The translations under genes were made by a program, and so were the position numbers. Below, piece after piece: positions 14,832 to 25,048 of a stretch of 37,882 nucleotides of DNA; positions within the stretch are counted from its first letter, which is position 1; every line of letters starts with the position of its first letter. Where the stretch lies: the NCBI GenBank assembly GCA_001838165.1, contig KV835891.1, forward strand, positions 66,259-104,140, read 5' to 3'. This DNA comes from Actinomyces sp. HMSC035G02 (GTDB lineage: Bacteria > Actinomycetota > Actinomycetes > Actinomycetales > Actinomycetaceae). The notes beneath the pieces were generated by a model. That model saw nothing but the letters and a program-made list of their open reading frames with translations, did not search any database and had not been told where the DNA came from.

Positions 14832-16112
14832 GTGGCATCCACCATGCCTAGCGACATGAGCGCTGACGTTGTTGTCGTCGGCGCAGGCCCGGGCGGGTCC
14901 TCCACCGCCTACCACCTTGCCAGAGCAGGCCTCGACGTCATCCTCCTGGAGAAAAGCCCGTTCCCGCGCGACAAAATCTGCGGCGATGGGCTCACCCCGG
15001 CCGCCGTCCACGAGCTCATCGCGATGGGCGTGGACACCACCGGCTGGATGCGAAACCGCGGCCTGACCGTCATCGGCGGCGGCCACACCGTCCACATGGA
15101 TTGGCCCGACCAGAAGTCCCTGCCCGGCTACGGCATGACCCGCGCCCGCATGGACCTCGACCACGCGCTCGCGCAGCGTGCCGTCGAGGCTGGCGCCCGC
15201 CTCTACGAGGGCGTCACCGTCGTCGGTGCCATCCAGGACGGCTCCGGCCGCGTCGTCGGCGTGACGGCTAAGAGCGGGCGCGGCAAGAACGCGACCACCA
15301 CCTCGGTGCGCGCCTCCATCGTCGTCGACGCCGGGGGAGTGGCCGCCCGACTGGCCACCAGCCTCGGCCTCGAAAAGAAGATGAACCGCCCCATGGGCGT
15401 GGCCGCGCGCGCCTACTTCCACAGCCCCCGCGGCGACGAGGAATGGATGGAATCCCACCTCGAACTGTGGAGCGGCACCCCCGGCGCCTCCGACCTGCTG
15501 CCCGGCTACGGCTGGATCTTCCCCATGGGTGACGGCATCGTCAACGTCGGCCTGGGCTCCGTCGCCTCGCGCGCCGGCGCCACCAACCTGCCCTACCGCG
15601 AGGTCTTCAAGACCTGGACCGCGAACCTGCCCGAAGAATGGGGCTTCACCCCCGAGAATCAGATCGGTCAGCTTCGCTCCGCCGCCCTGCCCATGAGCTT
15701 CAACCGCAAGCCGCACTACGTTCAGGGCCTCGTCCTCGTCGGCGACGCCGGCGGCATGGTCTCCCCCTACAACGGCGAAGGCATCGCCCCCGCCATGAAG
15801 GCCGGACGCTACGCCGCCTCGTGCATCGCGCAGGCCCTGTCCCGCTCCCACCGCGCCGGCATCGACCGCGCCATGAGCGAATACCCCCACATGCTTCGCG
15901 ACGAATACGGCGGCTACTACCAGCTGGGCCGCATCTTCGTCGCGCTCATCGAAAACCCGACGATCATGCGCACATGCACGAACGTCGGGCTGCCCATTCC
16001 GCGCCTCATGACGCTCGTCCACAAACTCCTGTCGGACGGGTACGAGAGGACCGGGGGCGACTTCGACGACCAACTCATCACAATGCTGACCAAGGTGGTG
16101 CGCTCCGCATGA
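14832..16112 (+). CDS. Geranylgeranyl reductase family flavoprotein, MenJ-like
   Basis: The 426-residue FAD protein would saturate one or more isoprene units of the menaquinone tail, as MenJ does in mycobacteria. Visible are the N-terminal dinucleotide fold VVVVGAGPGGSSTAYHLARA, the family motif KICGDGLTPAAV, and the second FAD motif LVLVGDAGGMVSPYNGEG. There is no signal peptide. The start is GTG at 14832 with GGAGGAA upstream; an internal ATG is four codons in. It is the first gene of the operon leading into nuoA, and that position plus the polyprenyl synthase at the other end supports a quinone-tail role. Other substrates, such as archaeal-type lipids, are unlikely in this context. Confidence 0.85.
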   Translation: MASTMPSDMSADVVVVGAGPGGSSTAYHLARAGLDVILLEKSPFPRDKICGDGLTPAAVHELIAMGVDTTGWMRNRGLTVIGGGHTVHMDWPDQKSLPGYGMTRARMDLDHALAQRAVEAGARLYEGVTVVGAIQDGSGRVVGVTAKSGRGKNATTTSVRASIVVDAGGVAARLATSLGLEKKMNRPMGVAARAYFHSPRGDEEWMESHLELWSGTPGASDLLPGYGWIFPMGDGIVNVGLGSVASRAGATNLPYREVFKTWTANLPEEWGFTPENQIGQLRSAALPMSFNRKPHYVQGLVLVGDAGGMVSPYNGEGIAPAMKAGRYAASCIAQALSRSHRAGIDRAMSEYPHMLRDEYGGYYQLGRIFVALIENPTIMRTCTNVGLPIPRLMTLVHKLLSDGYERTGGDFDDQLITMLTKVVRSA

Positions 16113-16144
16113 CCACCACTACCGATAACCGGGAGGAACGATGA
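16109..16144 (+). CDS. 11-codon linking ORF between menJ-like gene and nuoA
   Basis: A minimal frame encoding MTTTTDNREER begins in an ATGA overlap with the upstream stop and ends in an ATGA overlap with the nuoA start. Its last codons contain the GGGAGGAA ribosome site of nuoA. It could pass ribosomes across the 28-bp gap by termination-reinitiation, or be a chance frame. Confidence 0.25.
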   Translation: MTTTTDNREER

Positions 16145-16500
16145 CGAATCCCTACGTGCCGCTGCTCATCATGTCGGCAGCTGCCCTCGTACTAGCCTTC
16201 GGAGGCCTGGGTGCCTCCGCGATCCTGGGCCCCACCAAGAAGTCCAAGACCAAGGCCGACAACTACGAGTGCGGTATCCAGCCGACCAGCGCTCACCTCA
16301 CCGAGGGTCGCTTCCCGGTGCGCTACTACCTGGTCGCCATGACGTTCATCATCTTCGACATCGAAGTTGTGTTCATGTACCCGTGGGCCGTCAGCTTCAA
16401 CCAGCTGGGCCTGTTCGGACTGGTCGTCATGATGAGCTTCCTGGTCACGCTCTGCGTCCCCTACGCCTACGAATGGCGACGCGGCGGCCTGGACTACTGA
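16141..16500 (+). CDS. nuoA: NADH-quinone oxidoreductase subunit A
   Basis: NuoA is a small membrane subunit of proton-pumping complex I, near the quinone-binding site. The 119-residue protein has three membrane helices (about 4-26, 62-85, 88-112), the YECGIQP loop with its conserved cysteine, and FDIEVVFMYPWA, where the conserved acidic pair sits. GGGAGGAA lies 3 bp before the ATG. It heads the nuo block; nuoB begins 22 bp after its stop. Confidence 0.95.
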   Translation: MTNPYVPLLIMSAAALVLAFGGLGASAILGPTKKSKTKADNYECGIQPTSAHLTEGRFPVRYYLVAMTFIIFDIEVVFMYPWAVSFNQLGLFGLVVMMSFLVTLCVPYAYEWRRGGLDY

Positions 16501-16522
16501 GATATAAGTAAGGAAAAGACAA

Positions 16523-17077
16523 GTGGGACTTGAAGAATCCTTGCCCGCGGGTATCGCGCTCACCAGCGTCGAAAAAGTCCTCGGGCTTGCACGCAAGTAC
16601 AGCCAGTGGCCCGTCACCATGGGTCTGGCGTGCTGCGCCATCGAGATGATGGCCGCCGGCACCCCCCGTTTCGATATGTCGCGCTTCGGCCTCGAGGTCT
16701 TCCGCGCCTCGCCGCGTCACGCCGACATGATGATCGTGTCGGGCCGTGTCTCGCACAAGATGGCGCCCATCATCCGCCGCGTCTACGACTCGATGCCCGA
16801 ACCCAAGTGGGTCATCTCCATGGGTGCGTGCGCGTCCTCGGGCGGCGTGTTCAACAACTACGCCGTCGTCCAGGGCTGCGACCACATCGTCCCCGTCGAC
16901 GTCTACCTGCCCGGCTGCCCGCCCCGCCCCGAAGCTCTCATCCACGCGGTCCTCGTCCTGCGTGAGCAGATCGGCAAGGAACCCCTCGGCGTCCACCGCC
17001 GCGAGATCGCGCGCCGCGCCGAGCAGGCCGCCCTCGAGGCGACCCCCACCCACCAGATGAAGGGACTCCTCGCATGA
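16523..17077 (+). CDS. nuoB: NADH-quinone oxidoreductase subunit B
   Basis: NuoB carries the terminal 4Fe-4S cluster N2, which passes electrons to quinone. In the 184-residue protein the four ligands are C37 and C38 (LACCAIEMM), C103 (GACASSGG) and C132 ([10 protein letters not shown]), with the same spacing as E. coli C63, C64, C129 and C158. The start is GTG at 16523 with AGGAAAAG 4 bp upstream. Its stop overlaps the nuoC start as ATGA. Confidence 0.95.
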   Translation: MGLEESLPAGIALTSVEKVLGLARKYSQWPVTMGLACCAIEMMAAGTPRFDMSRFGLEVFRASPRHADMMIVSGRVSHKMAPIIRRVYDSMPEPKWVISMGACASSGGVFNNYAVVQGCDHIVPVDVYLPGCPPRPEALIHAVLVLREQIGKEPLGVHRREIARRAEQAALEATPTHQMKGLLA

Positions 17078-17811
17078 GCGACCTTTCCATCCCCGAGGAA
17101 AACGCGCCCGCCGAGGTCGCCCAGGCCTCGTCCCAGCGCGGTTTCGCCCTCCCCGAGCCCATCGCCCACCGCGAGGGCCTCTTCGGTGCGGGCACCGACT
17201 CCTCCACCTCCGGCTTCGCCGGCCTCGTGACCGACTCCTTCCTGCCCGGCGAGGCCTCCCGCCCGTACGGCGGCTGGTTCGACCAGGTCGTTGACGTCCT
17301 CGAAGAGCTCATTGTTGCCGATGACCTGAAGGTTTCCGATGTCATCGAAAAGGTGACCGTCGACCGCGGACAGCTCGGCATCTTCATCGCCCGCGAGCAC
17401 ATCGCGCGCGTCGCCAAGTACCTGCGCGACGACGCGGACCTGCGCTTCGAAATGTGCCTGGGAACCAACGGCGCGCACTACCCCCTCGACAAGGGGCGTG
17501 AGCTGCACGCCATCTACCCCCTGTACTCGATCACGCACAACCGCATGATCCGCCTCGAGGTCACGTGCCCCGACGAGGACCCCCGCATCCCCTCCATCGT
17601 CTCCGTCTACCCCGGAAACGACTGGCAGGAGCGCGAGACCTGGGACCTTATCGGTATCGTCTTCACCGGGCACCCCTCGCTCACGCGCACCGCGATGCCC
17701 GACGACTGGGTCGGACACCCCCAGCGCAAGGACTACCCGCTGGGCGGCATCCCCGTCGAATTCAAGGGAGCCGTCACTGCCTCCGCCGACGTTCGTAGGA
17801 GTGTGAACTGA
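17074..17811 (+). CDS. nuoC: NADH-quinone oxidoreductase subunit C
   Basis: NuoC is a 30-kDa peripheral-arm subunit without cofactor that packs against NuoD. The 245-residue protein has the family block [19 protein letters not shown] and the C-terminal signature [19 protein letters not shown] ending in RKDYPLGG. The first ~60 residues are a poorly conserved, Ala/Pro/Glu-rich extension. It is a separate gene, not fused to nuoD. It overlaps nuoB (ATGA) and ends TGATG on nuoD. Confidence 0.94.
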   Translation: MSDLSIPEENAPAEVAQASSQRGFALPEPIAHREGLFGAGTDSSTSGFAGLVTDSFLPGEASRPYGGWFDQVVDVLEELIVADDLKVSDVIEKVTVDRGQLGIFIAREHIARVAKYLRDDADLRFEMCLGTNGAHYPLDKGRELHAIYPLYSITHNRMIRLEVTCPDEDPRIPSIVSVYPGNDWQERETWDLIGIVFTGHPSLTRTAMPDDWVGHPQRKDYPLGGIPVEFKGAVTASADVRRSVN

Positions 17812-19157
17812 TGACCACCGCCTTCCACGCGCCCGCCGGCGCGACCGACCTGCCCATCGAGGACATCCCCGAGGTCCTCACCCAGGGCGGCGACTGGGAC
17901 GACGTCCTGCACGAGATCGAGTCCATCACCTCCGAGCGCATCGTCGTGAACCTGGGCCCCGTCCACCCCGCGACCCACGGCGTTCTGCGTCTGATCCTCG
18001 AGCTCGACGGCGAGAAGGTCCGCGAGACCCGCGTCGACACCGGTTACCTGCACACCGGCATCGAGAAGAACATGGAGTACCGCACGTGGGCCCAGGGCGT
18101 CGCATACTGCACACGCATGGACTACGTCGCTCCCTTCTTCCAGGAGGCCGCGTACTGCCTCGGCGTCGAGAAGCTCCTCGGCATCGAAGAGGACATTCCC
18201 GAGCGCGCCTCCCTCATCCGCATCCTCATGATGGAGCTGTGCCGCATCGCCTCGCACCTGGTCGCCATCGGCTCGACCGGTAACGAAATGGGCGCAACGA
18301 CGATCATGACGATCGGCTTCCGCGCCCGCGAGGAAATCCTGCGCATCTTCGAGCGCATCACCGGCCTGCGCATGAACCACGAGTACATCCGCCCCGGCGG
18401 CGTCGTGCAGGACATCGGCGAGGGCACCACGGACTACATCCGCGACCGCCTGCGCCGGGCCCGCAAGGACATCGGCGAGCTCCAGGACATCCTCGTGGAG
18501 AACCCGATCTTCAAGAAGCGTCTGTGCGACGTGGCCGTCATGCCGCTGAGCGGCCTCATGGCCCTCGGCACCACCGGCCCCGGCGTCCGCGCCGCCGGCC
18601 TGCCCCTGGACCTGCGCAAGAGCCAGCCCTACTGCGGCTACGAGAACTTCGAATTCGACGTTCCCACCCGCGACAAGTCGGACGTCTACAACCGCACGAT
18701 GGTCCGTTTCGACGAGTGCTACGAGTCGATGCGCATCATCTGGCAGGTTCTCGCCAAGCTGGACCAGTGCGAGGGCGCGCCCACCATGGTCGCCGACCCC
18801 GAAATCGCCTGGCCCGCGCGCCTGGCGGTCGGCACCGACGGCCAGGGCAACTCGGCCGAGCACGTCCGCGAGATCATGGGGGAGTCCATGGAGTCCCTCA
18901 TCCACCACTTCAAGCTCGTCACGGAGGGCTTCCACGTGCCCGCCGGCCAGGTCTACCAGACCGTCGAGCACGCGAAGGGCATCCTGGGCGTTCACCTCGT
19001 CTCCGACGGCGGCACGCGCCCGTTCCGCGCGCACTTCCGCGACCCCTCCTACGCCAACCTGCAAGCGCTGGCCATGATGACCGAAGGCGGCCAGCTGGCC
19101 GACGTGGTCGTCGCACTGGCCGCTATCGACCCCGTTCTCGGAGGCGTTGACCGATGA
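17811..19157 (+). CDS. nuoD: NADH-quinone oxidoreductase subunit D
   Basis: NuoD is the 49-kDa subunit, related to hydrogenase large subunits, and forms the quinone cavity with NuoB. The 448-residue protein shows [15 protein letters not shown], the signature [40 protein letters not shown] and the C-terminal DPVLGGVDR. The histidine in HPATHG is in the conserved quinone-site loop. Length is typical. Its start codon shares one base with the nuoC stop (TGATG), and its end overlaps nuoE as ATGA. Confidence 0.95.
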   Translation: MTTAFHAPAGATDLPIEDIPEVLTQGGDWDDVLHEIESITSERIVVNLGPVHPATHGVLRLILELDGEKVRETRVDTGYLHTGIEKNMEYRTWAQGVAYCTRMDYVAPFFQEAAYCLGVEKLLGIEEDIPERASLIRILMMELCRIASHLVAIGSTGNEMGATTIMTIGFRAREEILRIFERITGLRMNHEYIRPGGVVQDIGEGTTDYIRDRLRRARKDIGELQDILVENPIFKKRLCDVAVMPLSGLMALGTTGPGVRAAGLPLDLRKSQPYCGYENFEFDVPTRDKSDVYNRTMVRFDECYESMRIIWQVLAKLDQCEGAPTMVADPEIAWPARLAVGTDGQGNSAEHVREIMGESMESLIHHFKLVTEGFHVPAGQVYQTVEHAKGILGVHLVSDGGTRPFRAHFRDPSYANLQALAMMTEGGQLADVVVALAAIDPVLGGVDR

Positions 19158-19864
19158 GCTACACACCCGACACCCTGGCACGCCTGCAGGCGGACGCCGC
19201 GCAGATCATCGCCCGCTACCCGGACGGTCACTCGCGCTCCGCGCTGCTGCCGATGCTGCACCTGATCCAGTCCGTCGACGGCTACGTCAGCCCGGACGGC
19301 ATCGACTTCATCTCGGCCACGCTGGACCTGCCCCGCGCAGAGATCAGCGCCGTCGCGACCTTCTACACGCAGTACAAGCGTCACCCCACCGGTGAGTACC
19401 TGGTGGGCGTGTGCACGAACGCGCTGTGCGCCGTCATGGGCGGCGACGAGATCTGGGAAAAGGTCTCCGAAAAGGTCGGCGTCGGAAGCGACGAGACCAG
19501 TGAAGACGGCAAGATCACGCTCGAGCGCATCGAGTGCAACGCGGCGTGCGACTACGCGCCCGTCGTCATGGTCAACTGGGAATTCTTCGACAACCAGAGC
19601 CCCTCCTCGGCCCTGGCGATGATCGACGACATCCAGGCCGGCCGCGACATCCACCCGACGCGTGGCCCCATCGTGGCCCCCACGTTCAAGGAGAACGAGC
19701 GCGTCCTGGCCGGCTTCCTGGACGGCCACGAGAACGAAGGCCCCTCCGCGGGCCGCGCCACCCTGCTGGGCCGCGAGATTGCCGCGGCGAACGGCTGGAC
19801 CGAGCCGGTTGCCGTCGAGGTCGCCGACGAGGCCACTGACACGAAGGGAGAAGAGGCGAAGTGA
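19154..19864 (+). CDS. nuoE: NADH-quinone oxidoreductase subunit E
   Basis: NuoE holds the off-path 2Fe-2S cluster N1a in a thioredoxin-like fold. In the 236-residue protein the ligands are C87 and C92 (VCTNALC) and C128 and C132 ([10 protein letters not shown]), the standard C-x4-C and C-x3-C pattern. The C-terminal ~45 residues after PSAGRATLL are a charged tail beyond the core fold, common in actinobacteria. It overlaps nuoD (ATGA) and nuoF (GTGA). Confidence 0.94.
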   Translation: MSYTPDTLARLQADAAQIIARYPDGHSRSALLPMLHLIQSVDGYVSPDGIDFISATLDLPRAEISAVATFYTQYKRHPTGEYLVGVCTNALCAVMGGDEIWEKVSEKVGVGSDETSEDGKITLERIECNAACDYAPVVMVNWEFFDNQSPSSALAMIDDIQAGRDIHPTRGPIVAPTFKENERVLAGFLDGHENEGPSAGRATLLGREIAAANGWTEPVAVEVADEATDTKGEEAK

Positions 19865-21165
19865 GCACCGCATACGTTGCGCCCGGACCGCTGACCCCGA
19901 TCCTCACCAACGGGTGGGGAGAGGATCGTTCCTGGACGCTGGACTCCTACCGGAGCCGCGGAGGCTACCAGGGCCTCGAAAAGGCCCGCACCATGGAGCC
20001 CGCCGACATCGTGCAGGCCGTCAAGGACTCCGGTCTGCGAGGCCGTGGTGGCGCAGGCTTCCCGTCCGGCCTCAAGTGGTCCTTCCTGCCCCCGGCCGAC
20101 GGTGGCCCCCGCTACCTCGTGGTGAACGCCGACGAGTCCGAGCCGGGCACCTGCAAGGACATCCCGCTCATCATGGGCAACCCGCACGTCCTCATTGAGG
20201 GCATCGCGATCACGTCGCGCGCCATCGGCTGCGACCACGCGTTCGTCTACCTGCGCGGCGAGGTCACCCACGTGTACCGCCGCCTGCTTCAGGCCGTGCG
20301 CGAGGCGACCGAGGCCGGCGTGCTCGGCGACCTGCGTATCACCGCTCACGCGGGCGCCGGCGCATACATCTGCGGTGAGGAGACGGCCCTGCTGGACTCC
20401 CTCGAGGGACGCCGAGGCCACCCGCGCCTCAAGCCCCCGTTCCCCGCGGTCGCCGGTCTGTACGCCCGTCCCACGGTCGTCAACAACGTCGAGACCATCG
20501 CTCAGGTGGCGGGCATCTTCCGCAACTCGCCCGAGTGGTTCGCCTCGATGGGCACCGAAAAGTCCAAGGGCCACGGAATCTTCTCCGTGTCGGGTCACGT
20601 GAACAACCCCGGCCAGTTCGAGGCTCCCTTCGGCATCACGATGCGCGAGCTCATCGAGATGGCGGGCGGCATCCGCGACGGCCACAAGCTGAAGTTCTGG
20701 ACCCCCGGCGGCTCCTCCACCCCGATCTTCACCGAAGACGAGCTGGACACGCCCCTCGACTACGAGTCCGTGGGCGCGGCCGGTTCGATGCTGGGTACGC
20801 GTGCCCTGCAGGTGTTCGACGAGACCGTCTCGGTCGTCCGCGTCATCACCCGCTGGTCCGAGTTCTACCAGCACGAGTCCTGCGGTAAGTGCACGCCCTG
20901 TCGCGAAGGCACCTACTGGATGAAGCAAATCATGCTGCGCCTCGAGCGAGGAGAGGGCCGCCCCGGCGACGTCGACCTGCTCGACGAGATCGCACACAAC
21001 ATTGCGGGCCGTAGCTTCTGCCCGCTCGGCGACGCCGCAGCAACCCCGATTATGGCGGGCATCAAGCGCTTCCGCGACGAGTTCGAGGCCGGCCTCACCA
21101 CGCCCGCCCGCGAGCTTTTCCCCTACGAGGCGTCCGCTAACTACGCGCGAGGAGGTGGCCGATGA
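19861..21165 (+). CDS. nuoF: NADH-quinone oxidoreductase subunit F
   Basis: NuoF oxidises NADH with FMN and passes electrons to cluster N3. In the 434-residue protein the FMN/NADH region includes GLRGRGGAGFPSGLKW and NADESEPGTCKDIPL, and the 4Fe-4S ligands are C341, C344 and C347 (ESCGKCTPCREG) with C387 (SFCPLGD). The start is GTG in a GTGA overlap with nuoE, which fixes it. It overlaps nuoG as ATGA. Confidence 0.95.
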   Translation: MSTAYVAPGPLTPILTNGWGEDRSWTLDSYRSRGGYQGLEKARTMEPADIVQAVKDSGLRGRGGAGFPSGLKWSFLPPADGGPRYLVVNADESEPGTCKDIPLIMGNPHVLIEGIAITSRAIGCDHAFVYLRGEVTHVYRRLLQAVREATEAGVLGDLRITAHAGAGAYICGEETALLDSLEGRRGHPRLKPPFPAVAGLYARPTVVNNVETIAQVAGIFRNSPEWFASMGTEKSKGHGIFSVSGHVNNPGQFEAPFGITMRELIEMAGGIRDGHKLKFWTPGGSSTPIFTEDELDTPLDYESVGAAGSMLGTRALQVFDETVSVVRVITRWSEFYQHESCGKCTPCREGTYWMKQIMLRLERGEGRPGDVDLLDEIAHNIAGRSFCPLGDAAATPIMAGIKRFRDEFEAGLTTPARELFPYEASANYARGGGR

Positions 21166-23723
21166 GCGACGCACCCAACATGATCGACGTCACCATCGAC
21201 GACGTTCAGGTTTCTGTCCCCCAGGGCACGCTCGTGATCCGCGCGGCCGAGCAGGCCGGCATCCGGATCCCGCGTTTCTGTGACCACCCGCTGCTGGCCC
21301 CGGTGGCGGCATGCCGCCAGTGCCTCGTGGAGGTCGGCATGCCCGACCGCAACACGGGCGAGCTGCGCTTCATGCCCAAGCCCCAGCCCTCGTGTGCGCA
21401 GACCGTCACCCCGGGCATGGTCGTCAAGACGCAGCACACCTCCGAGGTTGTCGACCGCGCCCAGCGCGGCGTCATGGAGTTCCTGCTCATCAACCACCCG
21501 CTGGATTGCCCGGTCTGCGATAAGGGCGGCGAGTGCCCCCTGCAGAACCAGGCGATGACGGAGGGCCGCGGCAAGTCCCGCTTCACGGACGCCAAGCGCA
21601 CCTTCAAGAAGCCGCTGCGCCTGACCTCTCAGATCCTGCTGGATCGCGAGCGCTGCATCCTGTGCCAGCGCTGCGTGCGTTTCGGCAAGGAGATCTCGGG
21701 CGACGTGTTCATGGACCTGCAGGGTCGTGGCGGCGGCACCGCCCCCACGGAGCACCACTACTTCATGGGCGAGCAGGTCGGCGGTTTCGACACGACCACG
21801 CTCGACTTCTTCGACCCGAAGGCCAAGGAGGCCTCGACCTCGTCCCTGTCGTCCCCGTACGGCACCGACGCGATCGTCGGCTCGATCAACGAGGGTGAGC
21901 TCTCCGTCGCTGAGCGCGACGTGTCGGGCCGCGCCTTCGCTTCCTACTTCTCGGGCAACATCATCCAGATCTGCCCGGTCGGTGCCCTGACCGCCGCGTC
22001 CTACCGCTTCCGCGCGCGTCCCTTCGACCTCGTGTCGACGGCGTCCGTGACCGAGCACGACGCGTCGGGCAGTGCGATCCGTCAGGATGTGCGCCGCGGC
22101 GAGGTCGTGCGTCGCATGAGCGGCAACGACCCCGAGGTCAACGAAGAGTGGATCACCGACAAGGACCGCTTCGCCTTCGAATGGGACAAGGTCGATCGCC
22201 TGACTACCCCGCTCGTTCGCGAGGACGGCGAGCTGGTTCCCACCTCCTGGTCCGACGCGCTCGACCGCGTCCGCGAGGGCCTCGAGCAGGCCGGTTCGTC
22301 CGTGGGCTTCCTGCCCGGCGGCCACCTCACCTTCGAGGACGCCTGGGCATGGTCCAAGTTTGCGCGCACCGTCGTCGGCTCCGACTCGATCGACTTCCGT
22401 TCGCGTCGCTCCAGCGAGGAAGAGCGTTCCTTCCTGGCCTCCTACGTGGCGGGCTCCGGCCTCGAGACCACGTACGCGGACCTGGAGAGCGCGGGCCAGG
22501 TGCTGCTGGTCGCCCTCGAGCCCGAGGACGAGTGCGGCGCCATGTTCCTGCGCCTGCGTAAGGCCACGCGTAAGTCGGGCCTGAAGGTCGCGACCGTCGC
22601 GCCCTTCACCTCCGCGGGTTCGCGCAAGATGAACGCTCGCCTCCTGCACGCCGCCCCCGGCTCCGAGCCGGGCGTCGTGGATGCGATCGCGGCAGGCGGC
22701 GCATACGCCGATGTTGCCGAGGCGCTGTCCGGCGGCATCATCCTCGTGGGCGAGCGCGCCGCGCAGATCCCCGGCCTGCTCTCCGCCGTCGTCGCTCTGT
22801 CCGAGCGCACGGGCGCCCGACTCGCGTGGGTCCCGCGTCGCGCCGGTGATCGCGCCGCCATCGAGGCTGGCCTCCTTCCGGGCCTGCTGCCCTTCGGCCG
22901 CGGCCTCGACGAGGCCGGCGTGCAGTCCCTGGGTTGGGGTGAGCTGCCCGCCCGTGGCCTCGACGCCGAGCAGATGATCGAGGCGGCTTCCTCCGGTGAG
23001 CTCCAGGCTCTCGTCGTCGGCGGCGTTGACGTCCGCGACTTCGACGACCCGGCCGCCGTGCGCGAAGCCCTCGACAAGGTTCCTTTCCTCGTGTCGCTCG
23101 AGGTTCGCGCCTCGGAGATCACCGATCGTGCGGACGTCGTCCTGCCGGTGGCTCCCGCGGTCGAGAAGAACGGCACCTACATCAACTGGGAAGGTCGCCT
23201 GCGCCCCTTCGGCCAGGCCCGCTCGGCAACGTCCCTCACGGACCGAGACGTGCTCGTGCGTCTCACCGAGGAGTTCGACCTCGACCTGGGCATCACCGCC
23301 CTGGCCGACCTCTACGAGGAAGTCAACCCCCTCATGGAGTGGGACGGCGCCCCGCAGGATTTCACGCCGGCGAAAGCGCAGGCCCCCGTAGCGGCCGGTA
23401 AGGGTCAGGTCGTTCTGGCCTCCCACAAGCCCATGATCGACGCCGGTCGTCTCCAGGATGGCGCCCCGTGGCTGGCCGGTTCGGCCCGTCGCCCCGTCCT
23501 CCTGGCCTCGGCCGCGACGCTGGCCGCCGCGGGCATTGCCCCCGGCACCGACGCGACGCTCGAGACCGAGCGCGGAAGCGTCACTCTCCCGGCCGCCATC
23601 GCGGACCTGCCCGACTCCGTCGCGTGGGTTCCCGAGTGCTCGACCGGCTCCGTTATTCACGAAAACCTCGGCGGTGCCGGCACCGTCGCGACCCTGCGCG
23701 CCACGCAGGAGGTGGCACGATGA
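21162..23723 (+). CDS. nuoG: NADH-quinone oxidoreductase subunit G, cluster N7 ligands lost
   Basis: NuoG is the 853-residue large peripheral subunit. The N-terminal ferredoxin domain binds a 2Fe-2S cluster through C40, C51, C54 and C78. The His/Cys 4Fe-4S site (HPLDCPVCDKGGEC) and the next (RCILCQRCVRFGKEI, with QICPVGALT) are intact. The next domain should carry the C-x2-C-x3-C-x27-C motif of cluster N7, but the four positions here are T297, D300, S304 and T332, so N7 cannot form. The surrounding residues (EHDASGS, RRGEVVRRM, NDPEVNEEW) are otherwise conserved. The remainder is the degenerate molybdopterin-oxidoreductase-like domain. It overlaps nuoF and nuoH (ATGA). Confidence 0.94.
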   Translation: MSDAPNMIDVTIDDVQVSVPQGTLVIRAAEQAGIRIPRFCDHPLLAPVAACRQCLVEVGMPDRNTGELRFMPKPQPSCAQTVTPGMVVKTQHTSEVVDRAQRGVMEFLLINHPLDCPVCDKGGECPLQNQAMTEGRGKSRFTDAKRTFKKPLRLTSQILLDRERCILCQRCVRFGKEISGDVFMDLQGRGGGTAPTEHHYFMGEQVGGFDTTTLDFFDPKAKEASTSSLSSPYGTDAIVGSINEGELSVAERDVSGRAFASYFSGNIIQICPVGALTAASYRFRARPFDLVSTASVTEHDASGSAIRQDVRRGEVVRRMSGNDPEVNEEWITDKDRFAFEWDKVDRLTTPLVREDGELVPTSWSDALDRVREGLEQAGSSVGFLPGGHLTFEDAWAWSKFARTVVGSDSIDFRSRRSSEEERSFLASYVAGSGLETTYADLESAGQVLLVALEPEDECGAMFLRLRKATRKSGLKVATVAPFTSAGSRKMNARLLHAAPGSEPGVVDAIAAGGAYADVAEALSGGIILVGERAAQIPGLLSAVVALSERTGARLAWVPRRAGDRAAIEAGLLPGLLPFGRGLDEAGVQSLGWGELPARGLDAEQMIEAASSGELQALVVGGVDVRDFDDPAAVREALDKVPFLVSLEVRASEITDRADVVLPVAPAVEKNGTYINWEGRLRPFGQARSATSLTDRDVLVRLTEEFDLDLGITALADLYEEVNPLMEWDGAPQDFTPAKAQAPVAAGKGQVVLASHKPMIDAGRLQDGAPWLAGSARRPVLLASAATLAAAGIAPGTDATLETERGSVTLPAAIADLPDSVAWVPECSTGSVIHENLGGAGTVATLRATQEVAR

Positions 23724-25048
23724 CACTCGCACCCTTCGCAGTCCCGGAGTACACCGCCGCGGACTTTAGCCAGGAAACATGGTGGCTCAGCCTCATCAAG
23801 GCCGTGTTCATCATCGTCTTCCTGATCGCCAACGTGCTGCTTGCCCTGTGGGTCGAGCGCCGAGGCCTGGGTCGCATGCAGACGCGTCCCGGCCCGAACG
23901 TTGCGGGCCCCCTCGGCCTGTTCCAGGCGTTCGCCGACGCGGGAAAGCTCCTCTTCAAGGAGGATATGTGGACCCGCCGGGCTGAGAGGTTCCTGTACTT
24001 CCTGGCCCCCGCGATCGCGGCGTTCGCTGCGTTCAGCGTCTACGCGGTCATCCCGATGGGGCCGAACGTGAAGATCGGTAACATTTCGACGCCGCTGCAG
24101 CTGGCCGACATGCCCGTCGCCTCCCTGTACATCCTGGCGATCGCGTCGCTGGGCCTGTACGGCATCGTCCTGGGTGGCTGGTCGACTCGCTCGACCCTGC
24201 CGCTGTACGGCGCCGTGCGTTCCTCTGCGCAGGTCATCTCGTACGAACTGGCCATGGGCCTGTCCCTCGTGAGCGTGTTCCTCATGTCGGGCTCCATGTC
24301 CACCTCGCAGATTGTCGCAGCCCAGGGGCAGTTCTGGTGGGCATTCACCCTGTTCCCGGCGTTCGTCATCTACTGCATCAGCGCCGTCGGTGAAGTCAAC
24401 CGTCTTCCCTTCGACCTCCCCGAGGCCGAAGGCGAGATCGTCGCCGGCCACATGACCGAGTACTCGTCGATGAAGTTCGGCTGGTACTACCTGTCCGAGT
24501 ACGTCAACATGCTCAACGTCTCGGCCGTGGCCACCACGATGTTCTTCGGTGGATGGCACGCCCCGTGGCCGCTCTCCCACGTCGAGTTCCTTAACTCCGG
24601 CTGGTGGGGCCTGCTCTGGTTCTTCCTGAAGATCTGGTTCTTCATGTTCCTCATGATCTGGACGCGCGCCACGCTGCTGCGCTTCCGCTACGACCAGTTC
24701 ATGAACCTCGGTTGGAAGCGCCTCATGCCCATCGCCCTGGGCTGGCTCGTGCTCGTCACTCTGGTGCGCGGCATCACCCAGTTCGTGCAGTTGCCCAACC
24801 ACGTTCTCTTCGGCGGCGTCGGCGTCCTCTTCCTGATCGCCCTGGCGATCATCTGGATCACCGACAAGGGTGAGCCCGAGGAGATCCCCGCCTCCGAGCG
24901 CGAATACACCGGCTTCGAGGACGGCTTCCCCGTCCCGCCGCTGCCCGGACAGACCCCCGTTGCTTCGCCGCGCGGCCTCGCCACCATCGAGGGCGAGCTG
25001 GCCCCGGCCTCGGCAATCGATAGCCCGAAGGAGTCCACCGATGAGTGA
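23720..25048 (+). CDS. nuoH: NADH-quinone oxidoreductase subunit H
   Basis: NuoH is the membrane subunit that joins the peripheral arm and forms the quinone entry channel. The 442-residue protein has about eight helices and the family motifs [34 protein letters not shown] (ending SYELAMG) and [20 protein letters not shown] hydrophilic tail of about 60 residues follows the last helix, longer than in E. coli. The ATG at 23720 in the ATGA overlap with nuoG is chosen over longer frames. The end overlaps nuoI by 8 bp (ATGAGTGA). Confidence 0.95.
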   Translation: MTLAPFAVPEYTAADFSQETWWLSLIKAVFIIVFLIANVLLALWVERRGLGRMQTRPGPNVAGPLGLFQAFADAGKLLFKEDMWTRRAERFLYFLAPAIAAFAAFSVYAVIPMGPNVKIGNISTPLQLADMPVASLYILAIASLGLYGIVLGGWSTRSTLPLYGAVRSSAQVISYELAMGLSLVSVFLMSGSMSTSQIVAAQGQFWWAFTLFPAFVIYCISAVGEVNRLPFDLPEAEGEIVAGHMTEYSSMKFGWYYLSEYVNMLNVSAVATTMFFGGWHAPWPLSHVEFLNSGWWGLLWFFLKIWFFMFLMIWTRATLLRFRYDQFMNLGWKRLMPIALGWLVLVTLVRGITQFVQLPNHVLFGGVGVLFLIALAIIWITDKGEPEEIPASEREYTGFEDGFPVPPLPGQTPVASPRGLATIEGELAPASAIDSPKESTDE

